A DNA stretch of 64,000 nucleotides from the NCBI GenBank assembly GCA_016711215.1, contig JADJTL010000001.1, positions 802,001 to 866,000 on the forward strand, written 5' to 3'. The notes beneath the pieces are model-generated. The model did not search any database. It was not told the DNA's origin and saw only the letters and a program-made list of their open reading frames with translations. This stretch comes from Pseudomonadota bacterium. Its GTDB lineage: Bacteria; Myxococcota_A; Polyangia; GCA-2747355. Every line of letters starts with the position of its first letter. The stretch's first letter is position 1. A program made the translations under genes and the position numbers. Of the stretch, positions 41,033 to 48,242 are shown in pieces.

Positions 41033-42862
41033 ATGCACGGACCATTTCTCGGTGGAGCGGTGGGGCGATCGCTCGTCGTGCTGCTCGCGCTCTTTGGGTC
41101 GTCGGCTGCTTGGGCCGCGCGAAGCGTCAGCGTGCGCGTGCGGACCGTGCCGCCTGGCGCGGTGATCTACGTCGGCACGCGGGCGGGCGGCGCCGTGGGC
41201 ACGACCCCCACGCGGCTGCGTTTGCCCCGTGGGCCACACCTGCTGATCGCGGAGCTCGCAGGGTATGACCCCCTGGAGCAGGCGATCAGCGTCACGCGTC
41301 GCGACACCTTCACCTTCACGCTGGTGCGGAGCGTGCCGAAGGCGACGCTGCGTCTGTCCACGGCAGCGGGTGATCAGGCCGCCGGCGCGGCGCTGACGGT
41401 CAACGGCAAGCCGGAGGGTGGGCTGCCGAGCAGCTTGACCCTGGCGCCGGGCAATTACCTGGTCGCCGTCAGCAAGGCCGGCTTTCGACCGTGGCAGCAG
41501 TGGGTCACGCTCGGCAGCGGCGACGAACGCGCCTTGACCGTCACCCTCGAGGCGCTCGCGCCGCAGACGGGAACCCTGCTCGTCGCCACCAATGTCGCCG
41601 GGGCCCAGGTCCGCGTCGACGACCGGCTGGTGGGAGAGGCGCCGGCGCTCGTGGGAGACCTCACCGTCGGCACGCATGCTGTCTCGCTGCGCGCCGAGGG
41701 GCGCGCGGAGCAGCGCGCGTCAGTGATCATCGAGGCCGGAAAGACCACGAAGTCGGTCCTGAACTTCGAGCAGGTGCCGGTGGCGAAGACCGGAACGCTG
41801 CGGATCGTGACGGCTCAGCGCGGCATCGACATCTATGTCGACGGCGAGTTCCGAGGCAAGGCGCCGCTGACCCTGGCCGAGGTCGCGGAGGGGGCGCATG
41901 TGGTGATCGCCGAGCTGCCCGGTCATCAGACCGTCGAGCAGCGCGTGGTGCTGCCGGCCGGGCAGGTCTACGCCCTGCGCCTCGATCTTCAGCCCGCGGC
42001 CGTGACAGCGACGCCAGCGCCGGTGGTGCCCTCCGTGGATGGAGCCGTCGCCGCAGCGCCTGCAGCCCCGATGGCGGCGGCGGGGGTCCTTTCCTCGGAC
42101 GCGGCGGCGACGGCCTCGACTCCCGCCACGGTCGGCCCTCCGGTGACGGCGATCCCGGCCCTTCAGGGTCCCGCGGGCGGCGCGCAGCTGGGGGCCGCAA
42201 ATGAGGCAGATGAGAGCGACGAGCCGCGGCGGGTGCGCAGCCAATCCTCCTATGGCGCGCAGCTCGTCTCGCCACGGAACTTCACCGCCGACGTCTCGCT
42301 CGGGTTCCCCTACTGGGGCGAGGGGCGCCTGACCACGGGCGTCCTCAGTCGCGGCCACTATGGGATCGACGCCGGCGTCGAGCTGCGGTCGACGGGGGCC
42401 TTCACCGAGTTCGACGCGATGGCCAAGCTGCGCTTCCTCAACCACGAGGCCATCGCCGTCGCGGCGCTCGTCTCGTTGGGCGGGGGCGGCGGCCCCAAGG
42501 CGCGCAACACCTTCTTCCTCAACGCTGGGGTCGTCGCCTCGCTGATCTTCAAGCGGGTGCTGACCTTCAGCGGGCGGGTCTATGCCAACTTCTACACCGA
42601 CCGGCATTGTCCCAGCTCGGCCAAGAGCGGTGAGCTCGGCTTGTGCGCCGTCGACGGCGCGCGCGACCGCGACGGGGGGGCGCGCCTGATGCTTTCAGGC
42701 GTGCTCGAGATCCCCGTGACGACAAACCTGGGAATCGTCGGCCTGGTCGAGGGGGCGCCCTTCCAGGCCCAGCGCAAGGCGTTTCGCGACGCCTACTCCA
42801 GCCTGATGTTCGACAGCGATCCGCGCCTCTACGGCCGGCTCGGCGTTTCCTTCAAGTTCTAA
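41033..42862 (+). CDS. PEGA repeats joined to a C-terminal outer-membrane-type barrel domain
   Basis: A 609-residue exported protein. Signal peptide to about 24 (SSAAWAARS), then four PEGA repeats (about 25-335), each with a TVPPGAxxYVG-type strand and an AGYxP/GHQ-like turn. An Ala/Pro-rich linker spans about 336-395. From about 400 to the end, alternating strands (FTADVSLGFPYWGEGRLTTG, FFLNAGVVASLIFKRVLTFSGR) finish with GRLGVSFKF, a C-terminal Phe typical of beta barrels. PEGA domains usually sit on membrane-anchored proteins, so a fusion to a barrel would place them in the periplasm or at the surface. Function unknown. Confidence 0.75.
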   Translation: MHGPFLGGAVGRSLVVLLALFGSSAAWAARSVSVRVRTVPPGAVIYVGTRAGGAVGTTPTRLRLPRGPHLLIAELAGYDPLEQAISVTRRDTFTFTLVRSVPKATLRLSTAAGDQAAGAALTVNGKPEGGLPSSLTLAPGNYLVAVSKAGFRPWQQWVTLGSGDERALTVTLEALAPQTGTLLVATNVAGAQVRVDDRLVGEAPALVGDLTVGTHAVSLRAEGRAEQRASVIIEAGKTTKSVLNFEQVPVAKTGTLRIVTAQRGIDIYVDGEFRGKAPLTLAEVAEGAHVVIAELPGHQTVEQRVVLPAGQVYALRLDLQPAAVTATPAPVVPSVDGAVAAAPAAPMAAAGVLSSDAAATASTPATVGPPVTAIPALQGPAGGAQLGAANEADESDEPRRVRSQSSYGAQLVSPRNFTADVSLGFPYWGEGRLTTGVLSRGHYGIDAGVELRSTGAFTEFDAMAKLRFLNHEAIAVAALVSLGGGGGPKARNTFFLNAGVVASLIFKRVLTFSGRVYANFYTDRHCPSSAKSGELGLCAVDGARDRDGGARLMLSGVLEIPVTTNLGIVGLVEGAPFQAQRKAFRDAYSSLMFDSDPRLYGRLGVSFKF

Positions 42863-42907
42863 CGCCGCGGCCACTGGCAACGCGGCGCATGGCGCCAAGA
42901 CGCACCC

Positions 42908-44026
42908 TCAGAGCAGGGCGGCGATCGAGTCCTCCGTCGGTGGGGCCGCGACGCCCGCGTCGGTGATCAGCGCCGTAATGAGCTCGGCTGGGGTGACGTC
43001 GAAGGCCGGATTGCGGACGGCGACGCCGCGCGGTGCGAGCTGCTGCCCGGCCAGCGTGGTCACCTCGGCGGGTGAGCGTGTTTCAATCGGGATCGCTGCG
43101 CCGTTGAGGGTGGCGCGGTCGATGGTCGAGCGGGGCGCGGCGACGTAGAAGGGCAGGGCGTGCCGCTGGGCGAGCACGGCGACCATGTAGGTGCCGATCT
43201 TGTTGGCGACGTCGCCGTTGCGCGCCACGCGGTCGGCGCCGACGATGCAGCAGTCGATCTCGCCGCTCCGCATCAGGGCCCCCGCCATGTTGTCGCAGAT
43301 CAGCGTCACCGGGATGCCGCTGCGTTGCAGCTCCCAGGCCGTCAGGCGCGCGCCCTGCAGCACGGGGCGGGTCTCGTCGGCGAAGACCTCGAGGCGCTTG
43401 CCTGCCTCGACCGCGGCTCGGATCACGCCGAGCGCCGTGCCGTAACCGCCCGTGGCCAGGGCTCCGGCGTTGCAGTGGGTCAGGACCCGCGCGCCGTCGG
43501 GGATCAGCGGGGCGCCATGCTGGCCGATCGCCCGGCAGGCGGCGAGGTCCTCGCGCCAGATCGCGAGCGCCTCGCGCTCCAGGGCTTCGCTCACCGCGCG
43601 CTTGCCCTCGGCGACGTGGCGCTCGAAGGCCCGCGTTTGCCGATCGAGGGCCCAGAAGAGATTGACGGCAGTCGGCCGTGAGGCCCGCAGCAGGGCTACC
43701 CCCTGCGCGAAGGCGTGGCGAAGGCCTGGCTGATCGCTCGGATAGGCGCGCGCGCCGGCGGCGAGGCCCAGCGCCGCGGCGCAGCCGATCGCGGGGGCCC
43801 CACGGACAACGAGCGAGCGGATCGCCTCGGCGACCTCGGCCTCGTCGCCGTAGCTGCGCCAGAGCTCCTCGCTGGGCAGGGCGCGCTGGTCCAGCAGCTC
43901 GAGCCTCCCCTCGCTCCAGCGCAGCGGCGAGAGCACCTCTTCCCAGAGCGCCTCCGAGGTGGGTGGTGACGAGATCTTGCCCTGGTCGAGGGCTGCTAGA
44001 TCGGGGGGGAGAGCAGCGTTCACCAT
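42908..44026 (-). CDS. mtnA: Methylthioribose-1-phosphate isomerase
   Basis: A 372-residue enzyme of the methionine salvage pathway (eIF2B-alpha/beta/delta family) that converts methylthioribose-1-phosphate to methylthioribulose-1-phosphate. It has VRGAPAIGCAAALGLA, THCNAGALATGGYGTALGV with the catalytic Cys, and GADRVARNGDVANKIGTY with the catalytic Asp. Its start lies within the 3' end of the upstream phosphatase gene (7 bp overlap). No mtnB/C/D/K neighbours are present. Confidence 0.93.
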   Translation of the reverse strand: MVNAALPPDLAALDQGKISSPPTSEALWEEVLSPLRWSEGRLELLDQRALPSEELWRSYGDEAEVAEAIRSLVVRGAPAIGCAAALGLAAGARAYPSDQPGLRHAFAQGVALLRASRPTAVNLFWALDRQTRAFERHVAEGKRAVSEALEREALAIWREDLAACRAIGQHGAPLIPDGARVLTHCNAGALATGGYGTALGVIRAAVEAGKRLEVFADETRPVLQGARLTAWELQRSGIPVTLICDNMAGALMRSGEIDCCIVGADRVARNGDVANKIGTYMVAVLAQRHALPFYVAAPRSTIDRATLNGAAIPIETRSPAEVTTLAGQQLAPRGVAVRNPAFDVTPAELITALITDAGVAAPPTEDSIAALL

Positions 44027-44766
44027 TCGGGGATCTCACCGGCCAGCAGCGCCTGCGGGCCGTCGATCAAGAACTGGCGCGCCCCGGCTGTGCCGAGGCG
44101 GCGCTGCAGCCAGGTCAGGCCAGCTTCGCAGTAGCGAAGGTCCGCGAGCCCGTGCGTGTCGCTGGTGAGGGCGTGAACGCGGCCTTCGAGCACGAGCCGC
44201 CGCGCGCGCGCGCGGGCGCCCCAGCCGCCGATGCCCCCGAGTGAGCCGAGATTAACCAGCAGGGCGGCCTTGCCGGCGAGCTCCGCCAGCCGTCCGCGAT
44301 CGTCGGCCAGCTCGGGCCAGCGCTCGACGTGGGCGATGATCGGAAGGGATCCCCGCAGGCGCAGCTCGAAGAGCCGGTCTGCGAGCTGGGGGGGCAGCGC
44401 GTCGCGGGGAAACTCGACGAGGAAGGCCCGCGCGCCGGTGTAATGCGGTTGGGCCCGATCGGGGTGACGTGCAGCCAACAGCTCGTCCCACATGTTCTCA
44501 GCGGCGGGGTCGGCGATCACGGTCCTGCTGCCCGCTTCCGTCAGGGCCGCTCGCAGCGCTTCCGCGGCCGCGCCGCACTGCGCGCGGTCCGGCGTCCAGC
44601 GCCCAGCGTATTGATGCGGCGTCGGATGCAGGGTGGTGAAGCCGAGCCGCTCGAGGGCCTGCACGAGGGCTACAGCCTGATCGAGCGCCGTCGGGCCGTC
44701 GTCGAGCCCGGGCAGGATATGGCAGTGAAGATCAATCCAGCCCTGCTGCGCGTTAGCCTGAACCAT
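44020..44766 (-). CDS. CpsB/YwqE-type PHP-family tyrosine phosphatase
   Basis: A 248-residue metal-dependent hydrolase of the PHP fold. GWIDLHCHILPGLDDGP at the N-terminus is the metal-binding DxHxH motif of the CapC/CpsB/YwqE family; HPTPHQYAGRW, IAHVERWPEL and ALTSDTHGL supply the other His/Asp ligands. Family members dephosphorylate bacterial tyrosine kinases that control capsule or exopolysaccharide. Start ATG 44766 (MVQANAQQGWID). The 3' end overlaps mtnA, giving an unusual pairing of a polysaccharide regulator with a methionine-salvage enzyme. No BY-kinase gene lies in the window. Confidence 0.82.
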   Translation of the reverse strand: MVQANAQQGWIDLHCHILPGLDDGPTALDQAVALVQALERLGFTTLHPTPHQYAGRWTPDRAQCGAAAEALRAALTEAGSRTVIADPAAENMWDELLAARHPDRAQPHYTGARAFLVEFPRDALPPQLADRLFELRLRGSLPIIAHVERWPELADDRGRLAELAGKAALLVNLGSLGGIGGWGARARARRLVLEGRVHALTSDTHGLADLRYCEAGLTWLQRRLGTAGARQFLIDGPQALLAGEIPEW

Positions 44767-44932
44767 GACGCGGGCGATTCTAACTGCGCGGGTCCGAGGC
44801 GCAAGCCTGCGTGAGGGATGAGCTTCGGTTCGCCGTGGCAGCCTGACTGGCGTTGGAGCCGTCCGCGAGATTATGCTAGACGACTGCGTTGGCGGTTGGC
44901 GCGGCCACGCCGAATAGAGAGGGCAGGCGAAC

Positions 44933-45694
44933 ATGGCGGAACGTGATCCGAACTCGGTGTTGTTTTCCCTGAAGGAGCTCCGGAAGATCGAAGAGCAGCG
45001 CACCGCGGAAGAGAAGCAGGCGGTCCAGGACCGGATCGATGCGGCGCGGCGGGCGAAGGAACAAGAGGAGCAGCAGCTCAAGGCGGCTGAAGCGCGCCAG
45101 CGGCAGGAGGAAGAGGCGCGGACGCAGCGCGAGCGGGAGGCGCGTGAGCGCGCCGCGCGTGACGAGCGCATCCAGGTCGCCGAGGCCGAGAACAGGGCGC
45201 GGATCGAGGCCGAGATGCGCCTGCAGCAGCACCGCGTCGTCGTCGAGGCGGAGGCGCAGGCCCGAGCGGGTGCCCACACCCTGCGGAAGATCGTGGTGAC
45301 CGTCGTCGCGCTGGCCGTCGTGGTGGCGGTCGGCTTGGGCTACTTCCTCAAACAGAAGTCGGAGGAAAAGCAGCGCGCCGAGGCCGCGCAGCAGCGCATC
45401 GCCGAGGAGATCAAGGCGCTCAAGCAAGACTTCGAGCAGCGCCAGGCGGCCTTCGCGCGCGAGCAAGAACAGAGCGACGAGCGCGTCAAGGAGCTCGATG
45501 AGCGGCTGAAGAGCGCGAAAGACGTGGCGACCCGCGAGCTGCTGCGCAAGCAGCGCGCCGAGGAGCGGGATCGCGCGACCCAGCGCGCCGCGGCCCAGCG
45601 TGCCGCCGCGGATAACTACAGCCGCAGGGTCAGACAGGGGATCGGGGCCAGCGCCAGGAAGTGCCCGCCAAATGATCCCCTCTGTGGAATCTAG
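44933..45694 (+). CDS. Single-pass membrane protein with two coiled coils
   Basis: A 253-residue protein. Residues 20-115 are almost purely Glu/Arg/Gln/Ala heptads, a long cytoplasmic coiled coil; a TM follows at about 122-142 (VVTVVALAVVVAVGLGYFL); residues 145-225 are a second, periplasmic coiled coil; the tail is short, with CPPNDPLCGI, a Cys pair that could form a disulfide. The layout suggests a scaffold that links cytoplasm and periplasm, but I recognise no family. Both flanks are intergenic; it appears monocistronic. Confidence 0.75.
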   Translation: MAERDPNSVLFSLKELRKIEEQRTAEEKQAVQDRIDAARRAKEQEEQQLKAAEARQRQEEEARTQREREARERAARDERIQVAEAENRARIEAEMRLQQHRVVVEAEAQARAGAHTLRKIVVTVVALAVVVAVGLGYFLKQKSEEKQRAEAAQQRIAEEIKALKQDFEQRQAAFAREQEQSDERVKELDERLKSAKDVATRELLRKQRAEERDRATQRAAAQRAAADNYSRRVRQGIGASARKCPPNDPLCGI

Positions 45695-46006
45695 GCCCTG
45701 GCGCCGGGACCATTCGACCCCACCGCCGGCCCTTTGGCCCGCCCTCTCCAGGCCTCAGCCTCTAAGCGACTCCGCGCTGCCGAGCGCCTAGCCCCCCGGA
45801 CCGTGGCAGCACTTGCTCCCGTCAGGCGCTTTCGACGCTGGAGGGAGGAGTAAAAGAACAACAATAGCGATGGCTTGTCAGTCACTCCCGAAGGGCGGGG
45901 CGCCGCCGCGCCTGGTCGAGCCTGGGACGCTGGGAGGGCGAGATGCTTGGCTTGGTTCTTGAAAGAAACGAGGGGCAAGAGAGACTTCGTCGTAGCAGGA
46001 GCCGAC
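45695..46006. other. 312-bp intergenic region with no supported gene
   Basis: Its composition is lower in G/C near 45840-45990 than in coding neighbours. I see no ORF with both a ribosome site and coding-type composition, and no clear terminator or RNA fold. Confidence 0.4.
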
Positions 46007-46318
46007 GTGGCTGTTTTTAGCGAGATCACCTGCGCCGCCTGCGATACCGTGCACCGCAGTCGGCGCGAATGGGCACGTGGCCCCATTCACTACGTCTACC
46101 GCTGCAAACACTGTGGGGCGTCGATTCAATTTTCGGTGGCGCAGCTCCGCTGGCGTTTCTATCCGACAGCTCAGACAGCCGGCCTGACGGCGGCACAGAC
46201 CATGCCGCTGCCGCTGGAGACCATCGGCGGTGAGGTTGAGAGCGGGGGCGGTACCGCTGTCAGGCGCAAGTGGACGCGGCGCCCCACGCGTCGCGGCTTC
46301 GGTGCCGAAACGCTATGA
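46007..46318 (+). CDS. Small zinc-ribbon protein
   Basis: A 103-residue soluble protein from GTG 46007, preceded by AGGAG with 6 nt spacing. CAAC (near residue 9) and CKHC (near residue 32) form a C2-C2 zinc ribbon; ITCAACDTVHRSRREW and VYRCKHCGASIQFSV match the pattern of tiny zinc-ribbon proteins. The tail is basic (RRKWTRRPTRRGF). The frame is open further up to 45875 but without a better start. Function unknown; confidence is moderate because the reading is short. Confidence 0.55.
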   Translation: MAVFSEITCAACDTVHRSRREWARGPIHYVYRCKHCGASIQFSVAQLRWRFYPTAQTAGLTAAQTMPLPLETIGGEVESGGGTAVRRKWTRRPTRRGFGAETL

Positions 46319-46327
46319 GGCCTCTCG

Positions 46328-46353
46328 CTGGGGCTTCTCACTGGGGCTTCTCA
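46328..46353. repeat. Perfect 13-bp tandem duplication
   Basis: ctggggcttctca is repeated head to tail between the zinc-ribbon gene and tRNA-Cys. Confidence 0.85.
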
Positions 46354-46426
46354 CTGAGCTGGCCGGCTCGCGGGGCCCTTCGGATGACTTGCCTAGGCCA
46401 GCTCCGCAAGAGCCTGGGAGGCTGGG

Positions 46427-46498
46427 AGGCGGCGACCAGAGTCGAACTGGTGCGTGGAGGTTTTGCAAACCTCTGCCTTACCACTTGGCTACGCCGCC
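46427..46498 (-). tRNA. trnC: tRNA-Cys (GCA)
   Basis: The minus strand folds as a cloverleaf: acceptor GGCGGCG (46498-46492) pairs with CGCCGCC (46434-46428); D-arm GCC-AAGTGGTAA-GGC; anticodon stem GAGGT/ACCTC around the loop TTGCAAA with anticodon GCA; T-arm CCAGTTCGACTCTGG. The discriminator is U, the identity base for cysteinyl-tRNA synthetase. CCA is not encoded. A sigma-70 type promoter lies 25 bp upstream. Confidence 0.97.
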
Positions 46499-46524
46499 AA
46501 AATCCACGAGCCAAAATCCACGAG
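46497..46524. repeat. Perfect 14-bp tandem duplication in the tRNA-Cys leader
   Basis: ccaaaatccacgag is present twice in tandem, ending at the first base of the tRNA gene; it fills the leader between the predicted transcription start and the mature tRNA 5' end. Confidence 0.85.
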
Positions 46525-46529
46525 CCCCT

Positions 46530-46559
46530 GGTCTAGCCTCGGATGCCTTGAGCCGTCAA
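46530..46559 (-). promoter_or_regulatory. Candidate sigma-70 promoter of tRNA-Cys
   Basis: On the minus strand TTGACG (complement of 46554-46559) and TAGACC (complement of 46530-46535) are 18 bp apart. Start would be near 46523, giving a ~25 nt leader. The -35 is strong; the -10 matches 3 of 6. Confidence 0.45.
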
Positions 46560-46698
46560 GTTCCGATGCGCGCTCGGCGCTTTGCCCTGCGCACCCGCCT
46601 GGACAGGCTTTCTTCGGGCGTGCTACACGACCAGCTTCAGCCCAGCTTCATTCTACGAGCGCATCCCGCTTCAACTGCCGAAGCGGGGAGGGGGAGCG

Positions 46699-46887
46699 AT
46701 GTCGTGCATGGGGGTGAAGGTCTTCTCGGCCACGAAGGCGCGAGACAGGGAGGAGCTCGGCGGCCGCGTCACAACCTGGTTGCGCGAGCACCCTGAGCTG
46801 ACGGTCTTCGACAAGTCAGTCAGGCAGAGCTCCGACCGGGAGTTTCACTGCCTGACGATCACCGTCATGTTTAGAGATCGCGCCTGA
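46699..46887 (+). CDS. Small conserved protein upstream of lpxC
   Basis: A 62-residue soluble protein from ATG 46699, preceded by GGGGAGGGGGA. Sequence: KVFSATKARDREELGGRVTTW, then VFDKSVRQSSDREFHCLTITVMF. I recall similar ~60-residue proteins of unknown function in other Deltaproteobacteria, and the conserved VFSATKAR-R motif supports a real gene. Its stop TGA (46885-46887) lies inside the possible CTG start of lpxC (46884), so the two may be translationally coupled. Confidence 0.7.
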   Translation: MSCMGVKVFSATKARDREELGGRVTTWLREHPELTVFDKSVRQSSDREFHCLTITVMFRDRA

Positions 46888-47771
46888 GCGCGGGCGTCGC
46901 CAAGGCGACCTGGCCGCCAGCCGAGCGGCGCCTGCTACGTGCCACGCCTGTCTTCGCCGGCCTGGGGCTGCACGGAGCCGCGCCGGTGCGCGCCTGGGTC
47001 GAACCCGCGCGGCGCCCAGGGGCCGGAATCCTCGTGCGGCGCCTTGACCGACAGCCTCTCCGCGAGCTCCCGGCGACCTTCGAGCATGCCACGCCCGCGT
47101 TGGCGCAGACGCGCCTCGGCAGCGCCGATCACGGCGTTGCAACGATCGAGCATCTGCTCTCGGCGCTCTGCGGCTACGGCGTCTGGGATGCGGTGATCTG
47201 TGTCGACGGCCCCGAGCTGCCGATCCTCGACGGCAGCTCGAGCGTCTGGGCTGCGGCCTTGGTCGAGGCCTGCGCGCCGGAGCCCTTCCCGCGCGCGGGG
47301 CTCTCGTGGTCGGTGGCGCGCCCCTGGCAAGACCAACCCGGGCGGAGCCGCCTTCGCCTGACGCCCGCTCCCGTCGGGCGCATCTGCTGCGAGCTCGACC
47401 ACGCGCATCCGGCCATCGGCAGGCAACAGGCGGCCTGGTCCGTCGGCGACGCCGCGGGCTACCTGGCGGAGATCGCCGCTGCGCGCACCTTTGGCTTTGC
47501 AGCCGACGCCGAGGCGCTGCGGCAGCGTGGCCTGGCGCGGGGCGCGGGGCTGCACTGCGTGCTGGTCTTCGATGAACGCGGCATTCTCAATCCGGAGGGC
47601 GAGCGGCTCGTCGGCGAGCCCGCGCGGCACAAGCTGCTCGACGCGATCGGTGATCTGGGGCTGCTCGGGGGCCCGCTGCGCGGCAAGGTCGAACTCAGCG
47701 GGTCGAGCCACCGCCATCTGCTGCTGGGCCTGCGCCGAGCAGTGGCAGCCGGGGTGCTGCGCCGCGACTGA
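46884..47771 (+). CDS. lpxC: UDP-3-O-acyl-N-acetylglucosamine deacetylase
   Basis: Zinc deacetylase of lipid A synthesis. Key residues are present: TIEHLLSAL (Glu/His of the zinc site), GEPARHKLLDAIGDL (His and Asp ligands) and SGSSHRH near the end with the general-acid His. The N-terminal PVFAGLGLHGAAPV is the family's GLH signature. Oddly, no ATG, GTG or TTG lies upstream of that motif: the frame opens at 46875 after a TAG and offers only CTG (46884, 46932), and the first GTG (46986) would remove essential sequence. I use CTG 46884, coupled to the upstream stop, giving 295 residues (E. coli 305). A base error at the 5' end is possible. Gram-negative outer membrane with lipid A is implied. 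Confidence 0.85.
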   Translation: MSAGVAKATWPPAERRLLRATPVFAGLGLHGAAPVRAWVEPARRPGAGILVRRLDRQPLRELPATFEHATPALAQTRLGSADHGVATIEHLLSALCGYGVWDAVICVDGPELPILDGSSSVWAAALVEACAPEPFPRAGLSWSVARPWQDQPGRSRLRLTPAPVGRICCELDHAHPAIGRQQAAWSVGDAAGYLAEIAAARTFGFAADAEALRQRGLARGAGLHCVLVFDERGILNPEGERLVGEPARHKLLDAIGDLGLLGGPLRGKVELSGSSHRHLLLGLRRAVAAGVLRRD

Positions 47772-47781
47772 TGGGAGGAGC

Positions 47782-47796
47782 GCTGGCGCGGCCAGC
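47782..47796. terminator. Possible bidirectional hairpin between lpxC and atpC
   Basis: gctggc (47782-47787) pairs with gccagc (47791-47796) over a gcg loop in the 30-bp gap between the convergent genes. There is no T-run. Confidence 0.35.
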
Positions 47797-47801
47797 CGCC
47801 G

Positions 47802-48239
47802 CTACCGGCGGGCGCCGCCGAGCCCGGCGACGGCGAGCTGAGCCTCGGCCCAGCGCACGCGGTCGAGCAGTTCCGCATACTCGGCAGCGCCTGGTTCGCT
47901 GGCGTTAGGCAAGGGCGCCGTCCACTGCCGCAGCGCGGCCTCGCCCTCGGCCAGCGCGTGTTGGGCGGCCTCGACATCGATTTGTTCCGCGCGCAGCGCG
48001 CGTTCGGTGACCACGAGCACGCTATCCTTCGCGCCGATCCGGGAGAAGCCAGGCCCGATCGCCAGCGCGGTCTCCTGCGTGCCGCAGCGAAAGGCGAACA
48101 TCCCCGATCGCAGGGCCGCCAGCATCGGCCGATGGCCGGGCAGCACGCCGAATTCGCCGAGCGTGCCCGGGAGGCGCAGCTCCTCGACCGGCGTGTCCGC
48201 GATCGTGCCACTGGGGGTGACGAGCTCCAGCTGAAGCAT
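47802..48239 (-). CDS. atpC: ATP synthase F1 epsilon subunit
   Basis: A 145-residue subunit of the F1 central stalk. N-terminal beta sandwich MLQLELVTPSGTIADTPVEE with LPGTLGEFGVLPGHRPM, then FSRIGAKDSVLVVTERA and a C-terminal helical tail. Last gene of the ATPase operon, starting 3 bp after the atpD stop. Confidence 0.93.
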   Translation of the reverse strand: MLQLELVTPSGTIADTPVEELRLPGTLGEFGVLPGHRPMLAALRSGMFAFRCGTQETALAIGPGFSRIGAKDSVLVVTERALRAEQIDVEAAQHALAEGEAALRQWTAPLPNASEPGAAEYAELLDRVRWAEAQLAVAGLGGARR

Positions 48240-48242
48240 CAG

